From contig JASBUN010000061.1 of assembly GCA_030147845.1 (NCBI GenBank), positions 56,454-120,453 on the forward strand: a stretch of DNA of 64,000 bases, written 5' to 3'. Numbering within the stretch: position 1 is the first letter of the stretch; each line of letters starts with the position of its first letter. Below, piece after piece: positions 21,324 through 29,920 of this stretch. The DNA is from Gammaproteobacteria bacterium (GTDB lineage: Bacteria; Pseudomonadota; Gammaproteobacteria; JASBUN01). A program made the translations under genes and the position numbers. The notes beneath the pieces are model-generated. The model saw nothing but the letters and a program-made list of their open reading frames with translations, searched no databases and had not been told where the DNA came from.

Positions 21324-22552
21324 TGAGCAATACGAACTCCTCGTTGTTGGGTTGGATCGACGCGCGCTTTCCCCTGACCAAGCTCTGGAAAGAGCATTTG
21401 TCCGAGTATTACGCGCCAAAGAATTTCAATTTTTGGTATTTCTTTGGCTCGCTGGCGCTGTTGGTGCTCGTCAATCAGATTGTTACCGGCATTTTTCTGA
21501 CCATGAATTATCAACCCAACGCGTCACAGGCGTTCGCGTCGGTTGAATACATCATGCGCGATGTGCCTTGGGGGAATCTGATCCGCTATATGCATTCCAC
21601 CGGTGCGTCCGCATTCTTCATTGTCATTTATCTGCACATGTTCCGTGGACTGTTGTATGGCTCGTACAAAAAGCCGCGCGAGCTGGTGTGGTTGTTCGGC
21701 ATGTTCATCTATGTGCTGCTGATGGCTGAAGCCTTTATGGGCTATCTGCTGCCTTGGGGACAGATGTCCTACTGGGGCGCCCAGGTCATCATATCGCTGT
21801 TCGGCGCTATACCGTTTGGCATCGGCGATGCGCTGACCACGTGGATCCGCGGCGATTTCGTTGTATCAGGCGCTACGTTGAACCGCTTTTTCGCTTTCCA
21901 CGTCATCGCCGTTCCGCTGATTTTGATCGGTTTGGTGGTGGCCCACATCATCGCCCTGCACGAAGTCGGTTCCAACAACCCTGACGGTATCGAGATCAAG
22001 AAGAACAAGGACGCCAACGGCATACCGCTGGACGGCATTCCGTTTCATCCCTATTACACCGTCAAAGACATTGTCGGCGTCGGCGTGTTCTTGATTCTGT
22101 TTGCGATCGTGGTGTTCTATTTGCCGGAGTTTTTCGGCAAATTCATGGAGAAGGACAACTTTATTCCGGCCGATGCGCTGAAGACCCCGCAGCACATCGC
22201 GCCGCTGTGGTACTTCACGCCGTTCTACGCCATTTTGCGCGCAGTACCGAGCAAGGGTCTGGGTGTGCTGTCCATGGGGGCGTCCATCGTGATGTTGTTC
22301 TTTCTGCCCTGGCTGGATCGATGTAAGGTCAAGTCGATGCGCTATCGCGGCTTCATTTCCAGGATCGCGTTGGCCATCTTCGTCATCAGTTTGTTCGTGC
22401 TTGGCTATATTGGCATGCTGCCGCCCACTCCGTCGCGCACCATGGTGGCGCGTGTGTTCGCCATCCTGTACTTCGCGTATTTCCTGCTGATGCCGTTTTA
22501 CTCGAAGTTCGACAAGATCAAGCCGGTTCCGGAAAGGGTGACGTTCAAATGA
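21320..22552 (+). CDS. petB: Cytochrome b subunit of the bc1 complex
   Basis: 410-residue membrane protein with about eight transmembrane helices carrying hemes bL and bH and the Qo/Qi sites. Family motifs: the first histidine pair lies in helices with HSTGASAFFIVIYLHMFRG (split by one helix turn) and FHVIAVPLILIGLVVAHIIALH, and the Qo-site PEW-equivalent region lies near IAPLWYFTPFYAILRAVPSK. It is of the long single-chain type, not split b6/IV. Overlaps petA and petC. Confidence 0.97.
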   Translation: MMSNTNSSLLGWIDARFPLTKLWKEHLSEYYAPKNFNFWYFFGSLALLVLVNQIVTGIFLTMNYQPNASQAFASVEYIMRDVPWGNLIRYMHSTGASAFFIVIYLHMFRGLLYGSYKKPRELVWLFGMFIYVLLMAEAFMGYLLPWGQMSYWGAQVIISLFGAIPFGIGDALTTWIRGDFVVSGATLNRFFAFHVIAVPLILIGLVVAHIIALHEVGSNNPDGIEIKKNKDANGIPLDGIPFHPYYTVKDIVGVGVFLILFAIVVFYLPEFFGKFMEKDNFIPADALKTPQHIAPLWYFTPFYAILRAVPSKGLGVLSMGASIVMLFFLPWLDRCKVKSMRYRGFISRIALAIFVISLFVLGYIGMLPPTPSRTMVARVFAILYFAYFLLMPFYSKFDKIKPVPERVTFK

Positions 22553-23304
22553 AAAAAATTGTCCTTGCTTTCATCTCTGCGGCTCTTCTCTTGCCTATGC
22601 TGGCTTCCGCTTCGGAAGAGGGCACGGCGCTGGACAAGGCGAATATCGATTTGAATAACACCGCTTCGTTGCGGCGCGGAGCGAAGTATTTCGTCAACTA
22701 TTGCTCAGGCTGTCACTCGTTGAGGTTTGAGTCCTACCAGCGGTTGGCCAAGGATCTCAAACTCACGAAACAGGAAGTCTATGATAACCTGATGTTTTCC
22801 TGGGGGAAGAAAAAGGAGATCGGCAGTTACATGACGATCGCCATGCCGCCCGAGAGCGCCGCAAAATGGTTTGGCACGGCGCCACCGGACTTGAGCGTGG
22901 TCTCGCGCAGCCGTGGTGTCGACTGGTTGTACACCTATCTTCGCGGATTCTATTTGGATAAATCACGTCCACTAGGGGTGAACAATATCGTCTTCCCGAA
23001 GGTCGGTATGCCGGATGTGCTTTGGCAGCTTCAAGGCTTTCAGAAGGCTAGTTTCAAGGAGGTGGCGGACAAAGACGGCACCAAGCGCGAAGTCTTTGAA
23101 GGCTTTCAGCCGGCCACCAAGGGTTCCATGACACCGGATCAGTATGACCAAGCGGTGCGTGATCTAGTGACCTTTTTGGCCTACGTCGGCGAACCGGGGA
23201 AGCTCGAGCTGCATCGTGTGGGCGTTTGGGTAATCCTGTTCCTGGTCATCTTCACCGCCCTTGCCTACGCCCTGAAGAAAGAATACTGGAAGGACATACA
23301 CTGA
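22549..23304 (+). CDS. petC: Cytochrome c1 subunit of the bc1 complex
   Basis: 251-residue heme protein. A signal peptide (about 1-21) is followed by the c-type heme motif CSGCH at 52-56; the distal methionine is probably in GMPDVLWQLQG or the MPPES region. A C-terminal transmembrane helix (about 222-242) anchors it with a short basic tail. Last gene of petABC; a strong hairpin follows its stop. Confidence 0.96.
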   Translation: MKKIVLAFISAALLLPMLASASEEGTALDKANIDLNNTASLRRGAKYFVNYCSGCHSLRFESYQRLAKDLKLTKQEVYDNLMFSWGKKKEIGSYMTIAMPPESAAKWFGTAPPDLSVVSRSRGVDWLYTYLRGFYLDKSRPLGVNNIVFPKVGMPDVLWQLQGFQKASFKEVADKDGTKREVFEGFQPATKGSMTPDQYDQAVRDLVTFLAYVGEPGKLELHRVGVWVILFLVIFTALAYALKKEYWKDIH

Positions 23305-23312
23305 ATCGATTG

Positions 23313-23340
23313 ACCCGGGCGGCCAGGCTTCCGCCCGGGT
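23313..23340 (+). terminator. Hairpin terminator after petC
   Basis: A perfect 10-base inverted repeat (23313-23322 with 23331-23340) with an 8-base loop lies 8 bases after the petC stop. It is very GC-rich. The T-tract is weak (TTCATCC), so it may act as an intrinsic terminator of limited strength. Confidence 0.65.
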
Positions 23341-23367
23341 TCATCCCCGCTTTCGCTCCGCATAGGG

Positions 23368-23373
23368 TATAAT
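23368..23373 (+). promoter_or_regulatory. Candidate -10 element of sspAB
   Basis: A perfect TATAAT is 40 bases ahead of the sspA ATG, just past the petC hairpin. No matching -35 was found at 16-18 bases. Confidence 0.45.
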
Positions 23374-23413
23374 GCCTGACCATTCATACCGATAACGTTC
23401 CGGAGTCCTCTCA

Positions 23414-24040
23414 ATGGCGTTGATTGCCAACCGACGGTCCGTGATGACCTTGTTTTCGTCATCGACCGACCCTTACTGCCACCGCACCCGTATCGTCCTG
23501 GCTGAAAAGGGGATTACATACGAGATTGCGAACGTTAAAGCCGATAATCTGCCGGAAGATCTGGTGGATCTAAACCCGTACAATTCGGTGCCGACGCTGG
23601 TCGACCGGGAACTGGTTCTATACGATTCGCGCGTTATCATCGAATATTTGGACGAACGCTTTCCGCATCCACCGCTTATGCCGGTGGATCCGGTGTCGCG
23701 GGCCAAGTCTCGTTTAGCGCTGCACCGTATCGACCTCGACTGGCACAGTCAGGTGGCGGAGCTCGAGTCCGGCGACGAGAAACGCGCTGCCAAGGCGCGC
23801 AAGATCCTACGTGACAGCCTGACCGCGAGTGCCGAAGTGTTCGCCGTCAAGCCCTACTTTTTGAGCGACGAATTTTCGTTGGTCGACTGTGCTATTGCAC
23901 CGCTGCTGTGGCGGCTCGAAACCTATGGGGTTGAGCTGCCGTCGCAAGCCAAACATGTGCAGGCGTACGCCGAGCGCATGTTTGCGAGGGAGTCGTTTCG
24001 CGCCAGCTTATCCGAAGCTGAACGCGAAATGCGTCTCTGA
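23414..24040 (+). CDS. sspA: Stringent starvation protein A
   Basis: 208-residue GST-fold protein that binds RNA polymerase and supports stationary-phase and acid-stress transcription; it has no GST activity (family knowledge). The N-terminal thioredoxin-like half contains SSSTDPYCHRTRIVLAEKG and the DSRVIIEYLDERFPHPPLMP block, followed by an alpha-helical C-terminal domain. It follows petABC and precedes sspB, as in many proteobacteria. A GGAG site precedes the ATG. Confidence 0.95.
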   Translation: MALIANRRSVMTLFSSSTDPYCHRTRIVLAEKGITYEIANVKADNLPEDLVDLNPYNSVPTLVDRELVLYDSRVIIEYLDERFPHPPLMPVDPVSRAKSRLALHRIDLDWHSQVAELESGDEKRAAKARKILRDSLTASAEVFAVKPYFLSDEFSLVDCAIAPLLWRLETYGVELPSQAKHVQAYAERMFARESFRASLSEAEREMRL

Positions 24041-24112
24041 GCCCGGCTTGTGCGGTGCGGCCTTACCGCGCCACGCGGTCGGGCGGTATTCGTTCCTGAA
24101 CGGAGGTGTCCC

Positions 24113-24511
24113 GTGGACGAGTCAATGACATCGAGTCGGCCCTATCTGATCCGCGCTATCTATGATTGGATCGTCGACAACGACCTTACCCCGCACTTGT
24201 TGGTGGATGCCGGCATGCCCGGCACCGACGTGCCGAGACAGTACGCACAAGACGGAAAAATCGTCCTTAATATCGCTCCGCGGGCCGTTCGCGCCCTTGA
24301 TCTCGGTAATCAATCGGTGCTGTTTCGGGCCCGCTTCGGCGGCTCAGACACTGCGATCACCGTGCCGGTCGGCGCCGTCTTGGCGATCTACGCCCAGGAA
24401 AACGGGCAGGGCATGGCGTTTGAAACCGATGCCGGCGGCGATGCGCCGCCATCTGGACCGACGCCGGACAAGGACAAGGCTTCGCGCCCGAGCCTCAAAG
24501 TCGTTAAGTAG
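24113..24511 (+). CDS. sspB: ClpXP protease specificity-enhancing factor SspB
   Basis: 132-residue adaptor that binds ssrA-tagged proteins and delivers them to ClpXP (family knowledge). The N-terminal SSRPYLIRAIYDWIVDNDLTPHL and the central NIAPRAVRALDL region match the substrate-binding domain. The last 25 or so residues are a flexible linker ending in SRPSLKVVK, the ClpX-binding tail. GTG 24113 is preceded by GGAGG at good spacing; an ATG at 24125 is too far from it. Forms sspAB. Confidence 0.92.
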   Translation: MDESMTSSRPYLIRAIYDWIVDNDLTPHLLVDAGMPGTDVPRQYAQDGKIVLNIAPRAVRALDLGNQSVLFRARFGGSDTAITVPVGAVLAIYAQENGQGMAFETDAGGDAPPSGPTPDKDKASRPSLKVVK

Positions 24512-24609
24512 TCTGCCTTGGCGCTGTGTCAGCATGCTGGAATCCGGGGGCATTGGCGTCGCGTCTGCTCGCCGATCCGGCGACACGTTAATTAACGCAT
24601 GATGATGTC

Positions 24610-25098
24610 ATGATTCGCGCCATCCAAGCTGATATTACTGGTCTTGACGTCGACGCCATCGTCAATGCCGCCAACAGCAGCTTGCTCGGCGGGGGTGGCG
24701 TCGATGGCGCCATTCATCGTGCGGCCGGCCCGCAACTGCTACAGGCCTGCCGGCAGTTGGGTGGCTGCGCCACCGGCGAAGCAAAGATCACGCCTGCGTT
24801 TCAACTGCCGGCGCGCTGGGTCATCCATACGGTCGGGCCGGTATGGCACGGCGGCGAGAGTAATGAGGCGCTGCTATTGGAGTCGTGCTACCGCAATTCC
24901 CTGCGCCTGGCCATGAGCCATGGTGTGCGGCGTATGGCGTTTCCGTCGATCAGTACCGGCGTGTATGGATATCCTAAGGTCGAAGCGGCCGTCATCGCGA
25001 TTCGCACCATGCAACAATATAGCGATCGCTTTGAAGAGCTGTTGGCGTGCTGTTTCAGTTTGCAGGATCTGCAAATCTGTCAGAGCCATTTGCGCTGA
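24610..25098 (+). CDS. Macro-domain protein (YmdB-like O-acetyl-ADP-ribose deacetylase)
   Basis: 162-residue single macro domain. The ADP-ribose-binding motifs [20 protein letters not shown] and STGVYGYP are intact, with the catalytic-loop sequence characteristic of MacroD/YmdB members. Proteins of this type remove O-acetyl or ADP-ribosyl groups and YmdB also modulates RNase III, but the substrate here is unknown. It lies 98 bases after sspB, so operon membership is uncertain, and converges with the FAD oxidase gene. Confidence 0.9.
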   Translation: MIRAIQADITGLDVDAIVNAANSSLLGGGGVDGAIHRAAGPQLLQACRQLGGCATGEAKITPAFQLPARWVIHTVGPVWHGGESNEALLLESCYRNSLRLAMSHGVRRMAFPSISTGVYGYPKVEAAVIAIRTMQQYSDRFEELLACCFSLQDLQICQSHLR

Positions 25099-25115
25099 TA
25101 TCGCAGCGGGCGTCG

Positions 25116-26522
25116 TCATTCCGCTAACGGCAGCATCTTGTCCGGATTGAGTAGCCCTTTGGGATCGAACTGGCGCTTGATATCACGCATCAGCTTGAGT
25201 GTCACCGGATCGATCTCCCTGCCGATGAAATCGCGTTTCTCGATGCCGACGCCATGTTCACCCGATAGCGTACCGTGCAGTGCCAGCACCAGATCAAACA
25301 CCTCGCTCAGGCATACCTGCGCGGCTTGCATTTGGGCGGGATCATCGGGATCGACGAGCAAATTGACGTGGATATTGCCGTTGCCGGCGTGGCCGAAATT
25401 GACGATGGTGACGTCGTGCTTCGTCGCCAGACCATCGAGCCCTTCGATGAGATCGGGAATGCGCGATACGGGTACGACCACGTCTTCATTGATCTTCTTC
25501 GGCGCGATGCTGCGCAGTGCCGGCGACAAGGCTTTACGCGTCTGCCAAATCTGTTCGATTTCGGCACGCTCGCGGGCCGATGTCAACGATAGCAAGCCGT
25601 TCCCGCGTGCCGCGGTTGCGACGGCGTCGGCGCTATGGTCCACGCACGCCTGCGGACCGTCGACTTCGATCACCAGCATAGCGCCGGCATGCTCCGGTAG
25701 ATCGGCGTTACTGTAACTGCGAATCATATCGATGGCTTTGCCGTCGATAAATTCCAAGGCGCATGGGGTAACCGGTTGCGCCATGATACGTGACACGGCA
25801 GCCGCGGCGGCATGCATATCGGTGTACACTGCTTGCAACATGCGCTTGGCATCCGGCAGAGGAGTGAGACGTAACGTCGCCTCGGTAATGATCGCCAGCG
25901 TCCCTTCGGAGCCGATCAACAATCGGGTGAGATCGTAGCCGACTACACCCTTGGTGGTGTACACGCCGGTGCGGATTTCGCGTCCGTCGCCCGTCACCGC
26001 GCGTAAGCCGAGCGTGTTCTCACGCGGCGTACCGTATTTCACCGCGCGCGGTCCGGCGGAGTTGTAGGCCAGGTTGCCGCCGATGGTGCAGAACGCGGCG
26101 CTGGTCGGGTCGGGTGGCCAAAAAAAACCATGCTCGGCGGCGGCCGTCTGCACCGCCTGATTGGTGACTCCGGGTTCGACCACCATTACCCGGTTGGCCG
26201 GATCGATCGATATGATCTTGTCCATGCGCTCCAGCGCAAGAACCAACCCGCCGTGCAACGGTACCGTCGCTCCGGTGGTGCCGGTACCCCGGCCGCGTGC
26301 GACCAGAGGCACTGCGTATCGATGGCATAGGCCTGCGATGGCGACGATTTGCGCGTGCGAATGCGCGTAGGCGACGACGTCCGGCAGGCAATGGCGGCGA
26401 CTATTGTCGTAGCCGTAGGCCCAACGTTCGGCTGCATCGAGCAGTACTTGCGCTGCGCCGACCGTCTCGGTCAGCGCGCGGATGAAATCCGTTGGTAATG
26501 GGTTTGTCGCTGCCGCTTCCAC
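25116..26522 (-). CDS. FAD-linked oxidase (GlcD / D-lactate dehydrogenase family)
   Basis: 468-residue flavoprotein with an N-terminal PCMH-type FAD-binding domain (VARGRGTGTTGATVPLHGG at about 74-92) and a C-terminal FAD-oxidase cap ending in LSGEHGVGIEKRDFIG and QFDPKGLLNPDKMLP. It oxidises an alpha-hydroxy acid such as glycolate or D-lactate, probably donating electrons to the quinone pool or a cytochrome. No glcE or glcF gene adjoins it, so a one-subunit D-lactate or 2-hydroxyacid dehydrogenase is as likely as a glycolate oxidase. It begins 43 bases downstream of dolP. Confidence 0.9.
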   Translation of the reverse strand: MEAAATNPLPTDFIRALTETVGAAQVLLDAAERWAYGYDNSRRHCLPDVVAYAHSHAQIVAIAGLCHRYAVPLVARGRGTGTTGATVPLHGGLVLALERMDKIISIDPANRVMVVEPGVTNQAVQTAAAEHGFFWPPDPTSAAFCTIGGNLAYNSAGPRAVKYGTPRENTLGLRAVTGDGREIRTGVYTTKGVVGYDLTRLLIGSEGTLAIITEATLRLTPLPDAKRMLQAVYTDMHAAAAAVSRIMAQPVTPCALEFIDGKAIDMIRSYSNADLPEHAGAMLVIEVDGPQACVDHSADAVATAARGNGLLSLTSARERAEIEQIWQTRKALSPALRSIAPKKINEDVVVPVSRIPDLIEGLDGLATKHDVTIVNFGHAGNGNIHVNLLVDPDDPAQMQAAQVCLSEVFDLVLALHGTLSGEHGVGIEKRDFIGREIDPVTLKLMRDIKRQFDPKGLLNPDKMLPLAE

Positions 26523-26565
26523 AATGGGTTCCGTTCAGCTTACGCGTCGCCGCACGTCTGATGTG

Positions 26566-27153
26566 TCAGTCGATATATTCGAACACCTTGACTACGCGGC
26601 GCACACCGTCGACGGTGCGCACGCGATTGACCACTGCCTCGGCTTCATCGCGCCGCAATAAGCCCATTAAATATACGTTAGCGTTTTCGGTAACCACCTT
26701 GACCCGGGTCGGGTCAAAGCCGGGAAGCTTGATGCGAAACAGGCCGGTTTTGACCTTGGTGGTGATCCATGCGTCTTCGCCGCGCACCGCTAGGGTGGTG
26801 GGCGAGCCGATGCTGATCTCGTCGTGAACGAGACGCACGCCGGAGATTCCGCGCACCAGATTCTCGGCCTGCGTGCGTAACTCCGGGGTGGGCGCCTCGC
26901 CCGTCAACAACACGATTTGATTATAACTGGTGGCGCTAACATGAGCTTGATCATGAATCGCCTTGTCGAGATAGAGCGCGCGTGCGGCTTTCAGTTCGAT
27001 GGTCTCGTCGCTGATTACGCTGCCGGCCGTGCGCCGGTCATGGTAAACGCCGGCGGCGGTTGCGCCGCCGGCGATGATCAGCGGCGCGCAGCCGCTCAGC
27101 AGGACGCTGGCGGCGGGTAGGGCAAGAATGGCTAAGCGTGCTATTCGCTTCAT
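26566..27153 (-). CDS. dolP: Outer-membrane BON-domain lipoprotein DolP
   Basis: 195-residue lipoprotein: signal peptide with lipobox LLSGC (lipidated C22), then two BON domains, at about 47-115 and 125-190. DolP/YraP localises to the division site and helps maintain outer-membrane integrity and septal amidase regulation (family knowledge). The order lpoA-yraN-dolP supports the call. The usual diaA gene between yraN and dolP is missing. Confidence 0.92.
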   Translation of the reverse strand: MKRIARLAILALPAASVLLSGCAPLIIAGGATAAGVYHDRRTAGSVISDETIELKAARALYLDKAIHDQAHVSATSYNQIVLLTGEAPTPELRTQAENLVRGISGVRLVHDEISIGSPTTLAVRGEDAWITTKVKTGLFRIKLPGFDPTRVKVVTENANVYLMGLLRRDEAEAVVNRVRTVDGVRRVVKVFEYID

Positions 27154-27398
27154 GGGGGATTACTCCTGTTTCGACGGTACGAGCGCCGGGATATTGCAAC
27201 GTGATCGCCGCCGCAACGCAGTGTCGGTGGCGCCTGGCGCGTCAATCATCCGATGCGCTTCGCACATTGGCGCTATTTAGCCACAGGCTGCGGCGCGGCA
27301 CAAATTCTCGTTATGGGCGCTAGTGGCTACGGTGATGTGCGTCTGCGCGCGGATAAGCGCTTATGGCAATTCGCCTGATGGTGTAAATCAGCGCGTTC
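27154..27398. other. Gap where diaA usually sits
   Basis: 245 bases between yraN and dolP. No SIS-domain coding sequence or clear remnant was seen. The dolP promoter is likely inside on the minus strand, but no good hexamers stand out. Confidence 0.5.
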
Positions 27399-27764
27399 TT
27401 AGTTTTGAAACGCATCGCGGATCCAGTCGATGGTATGCGATGGCCCGCGTGGTGTGATCGCCACGACGTCAAAGCGACACGGTTGCTTATGCTGCCGGGT
27501 ATGCTGTAGATAATGCAGCGCCGCGGCAATGAGTTTGGTTTGCTTGCGACGGTCAACGGACTCCGCGCCGCTGCCGAAATGGTCGTGTTTTCGAAATCGA
27601 ACCTCCACGAACACTAACTCGACGCCGTCGCGCATGATCAAGTCGAGTTCGCCGCGCGCACAGTGATAGTTGCGTTGTACCAAGCTAAGTCCGTGTGCGC
27701 TCAGGTGCCGACAGGCTAGCGCCTCGGCGTCGGCGCCTTGGCGCAGGTGGGCATCCTTGTCCAC
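27399..27764 (-). CDS. yraN: UPF0102 endonuclease-like protein YraN
   Basis: 121-residue member of the YraN/UPF0102 family with a restriction-endonuclease-like core: GADAEALACRHLSAHG, then NYHCARGELDLIMRDG and LVFVEVRFRKHDHFG, giving the Glu/Asp/ExK-like pattern (here the usual VEVK is VEVR). Function is not established. GTG 27764 follows GAGGA by 8 bases; the longer open frame overlaps lpoA and was rejected. It begins 31 bases after the lpoA stop. Confidence 0.9.
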   Translation of the reverse strand: MDKDAHLRQGADAEALACRHLSAHGLSLVQRNYHCARGELDLIMRDGVELVFVEVRFRKHDHFGSGAESVDRRKQTKLIAAALHYLQHTRQHKQPCRFDVVAITPRGPSHTIDWIRDAFQN

Positions 27765-27795
27765 GATAAATATCCTCGTTGGTATATTCGTCAGA

Positions 27796-29802
27796 TTATT
27801 GGGCCGGCAGGGGCGTGGTATGTGGGCTGCCGCCGCCATCATTAGGGGTATCGTCGGGTGCCGACGGTTGATCGCCGGGCGATCCGGATGCCGCGCCGGG
27901 GACCGTGACGGCTTTGGGGGTGACTGGCTGCTGAATGATGTCTGCGCTACCATCGATGAAACGTGCCCATAGCAGCGTGCGATGCACGTGGTTGGTTTGG
28001 TCCAGATACAGGCTGCCGGTTTCGCCGGCATAACGTTCGTAGGGTTGTTGCCGCAACCAGCGCAAGTAGGGCATGACATCGAAAGCGTCAACGCCGAAGG
28101 CATACAGGCGCGGGAAGCGTTCCGAAGACTGCGGCCAGAGCGCGTCGATCTGCGTGTGCAAAGGGCTCTCGGCCGCCCCTTGTACCAAGGTCCACGGCAT
28201 GTCGCAAAAGGCAACGCCATCCATGTCGCGGTCGTCACGCGGGTCGGGTGTGCCGTCGTAGACGTGCGAGGTGGCGTACACCGGCAGACCGGAGGCATGG
28301 TAGAAGCGCAGCTGCGGTGCGATTAGGCGTGCTTGGCGCGGAAATGCCGCCATGAATACGAAGTCGACGTCCTGCCGGCGTCGGGTTTCGAATTTGATAT
28401 CGCGGCCGGTGATGCTGCGCAGGGCGCGATAGCGGGCCCGACTCTGATCCAGATTCAGCATCTGGCGAATGGGGGTCGAGAAATCGCTGTTGGCGACGTT
28501 ATAACGCGCCTGTGTGACGACGACGCCACCCAATTGCTGAAACCGCTGTGTGAATGCGGTTAAGAGGCGCGTACCCCAGTCGCCATCGGGTACTATAGTG
28601 GCGGCGTGATTGAGCCCTTCCAGCGACGCGCGTTCGGCGATTTGTCGCGCTTCGTCCTCGGGCGACAAGCTAAACTGAAAAAAATTATCGGCCGGCGGTG
28701 CGCCGTTCGGATTGGTGGCGTCGGCGAAATTCAGCGCCAGTATCGGTACATCCAGTTTGCTGCCACGCGCCAGCGTAGTGACCGCCGCTTTATCCAACGG
28801 ACCTACGATAAAATCGGCGCCGTCCTTGACCGCTTTGCTATACAGACCCCAGATATTGGCGTTTGGCGCGCCGGTATCGTAAACGCGAATGCTGGATTTG
28901 CGCTGCGCCGCCGGTTGCGCATAGTAGGCGGCCAAAAAGCCGTCGCGTACCGCTGCCGCGGCGTCGGCCAGGGTTCCGGTCAACGGTAGTAGCAGCGCAA
29001 TATGTCGCGGACGTTGGCGGAACTCACGCTGCTGCGCCAGCAATTGTTCGAGCATGGTATCGGCAGGGTGATTGGGATAGCGTTGACGCCAAGCGGCGAT
29101 GGCGGCATTGAGCATATCCGCACTGGCGCCGCTGGTTTTAACGATATGGGCCAGCTCCAGCCAGCCGCTCAGCACGTCCGGCGCCGGTGCGGTGCGCAAG
29201 CGTTCAAGCGCATCGGCGGGCAATCCATTTAACGTCCCCCACGTGGCGCGTAGATTTTCCTGTTGGGCTTGCGGGTTTTGCAGCAGCGGTTGCAACTGTA
29301 CGCGCGTACGCACGCTGTCGAACAAATTGCCAGTGGCTTGGTCGGCGCGAGCGCGCAGTTGCAAGGCGCGAACGCGTACATCAAGTGGACTGTCCGGCGC
29401 CAACTGCGGCAACAGAAGCAGGGCTTGTTCGGGTTTGTTCTCGGCCATGGCTACACCCGCGGCGGCCAGTGCGCGGCGCTCAGCCAATGGCCGATTGAGG
29501 CCGCTGCGCTCGATTTTGGCGAGCACCGCTTTGGCCCGCTGCGTGTCGCCGGCCTGTAGTAAAGCGTCGACTGCGCGCAGTTGATAATCCTGGCGTTCGG
29601 TGCTGTTAGCGGCGCCGGCGGCGGCGCGCAGGTAGGCATCCGCGGCAGCCGTGTATTGGCCCTGCAGTTGCAACTGTGCCGCTTGATCGGCGGCGGTGTT
29701 GCCGCTACGTGTGCCGCCGCCGATGGGTGCGCAGGCATTAAGCAGCATGGCCGCGGCCAGCAGCATTGCGAGACGAAGTGTGCCGGGTTGGCTGGCTTGC
29801 AT
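27796..29802 (-). CDS. lpoA: Penicillin-binding protein activator LpoA
   Basis: 668-residue outer-membrane lipoprotein that activates PBP1A across the periplasm (family knowledge). The lipobox is LLNAC (C24). A TPR-like N-terminal domain (about 35-255) precedes a periplasmic-binding-protein-like domain (about 265-605) starting RPRHIALLLPLTGTLAD. The C-terminal tail is low-complexity, rich in Pro, Ser, Asp and Gly. Divergent from rsmI with a 118-base gap between starts, the standard arrangement. Confidence 0.94.
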   Translation of the reverse strand: MQASQPGTLRLAMLLAAAMLLNACAPIGGGTRSGNTAADQAAQLQLQGQYTAAADAYLRAAAGAANSTERQDYQLRAVDALLQAGDTQRAKAVLAKIERSGLNRPLAERRALAAAGVAMAENKPEQALLLLPQLAPDSPLDVRVRALQLRARADQATGNLFDSVRTRVQLQPLLQNPQAQQENLRATWGTLNGLPADALERLRTAPAPDVLSGWLELAHIVKTSGASADMLNAAIAAWRQRYPNHPADTMLEQLLAQQREFRQRPRHIALLLPLTGTLADAAAAVRDGFLAAYYAQPAAQRKSSIRVYDTGAPNANIWGLYSKAVKDGADFIVGPLDKAAVTTLARGSKLDVPILALNFADATNPNGAPPADNFFQFSLSPEDEARQIAERASLEGLNHAATIVPDGDWGTRLLTAFTQRFQQLGGVVVTQARYNVANSDFSTPIRQMLNLDQSRARYRALRSITGRDIKFETRRRQDVDFVFMAAFPRQARLIAPQLRFYHASGLPVYATSHVYDGTPDPRDDRDMDGVAFCDMPWTLVQGAAESPLHTQIDALWPQSSERFPRLYAFGVDAFDVMPYLRWLRQQPYERYAGETGSLYLDQTNHVHRTLLWARFIDGSADIIQQPVTPKAVTVPGAASGSPGDQPSAPDDTPNDGGGSPHTTPLPAQ

Positions 29803-29920
29803 AGTGTGGGCTTCCGGGGCACGATGTGCCGGGCTTCGGTCACGCCGCGCGGTTTAAAGCCACATAGGGCCAAGCGGGCGCGGCGGCTGATCAGTATCTT
29901 TGGTGGAGGGTGTACTGTCA

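Noticed and set aside
27320..27556. 78-residue frame in the gap next to yraN, possible diaA remnant
   Set aside because: Its translation shows no SIS-domain motif and it overlaps yraN in another frame.
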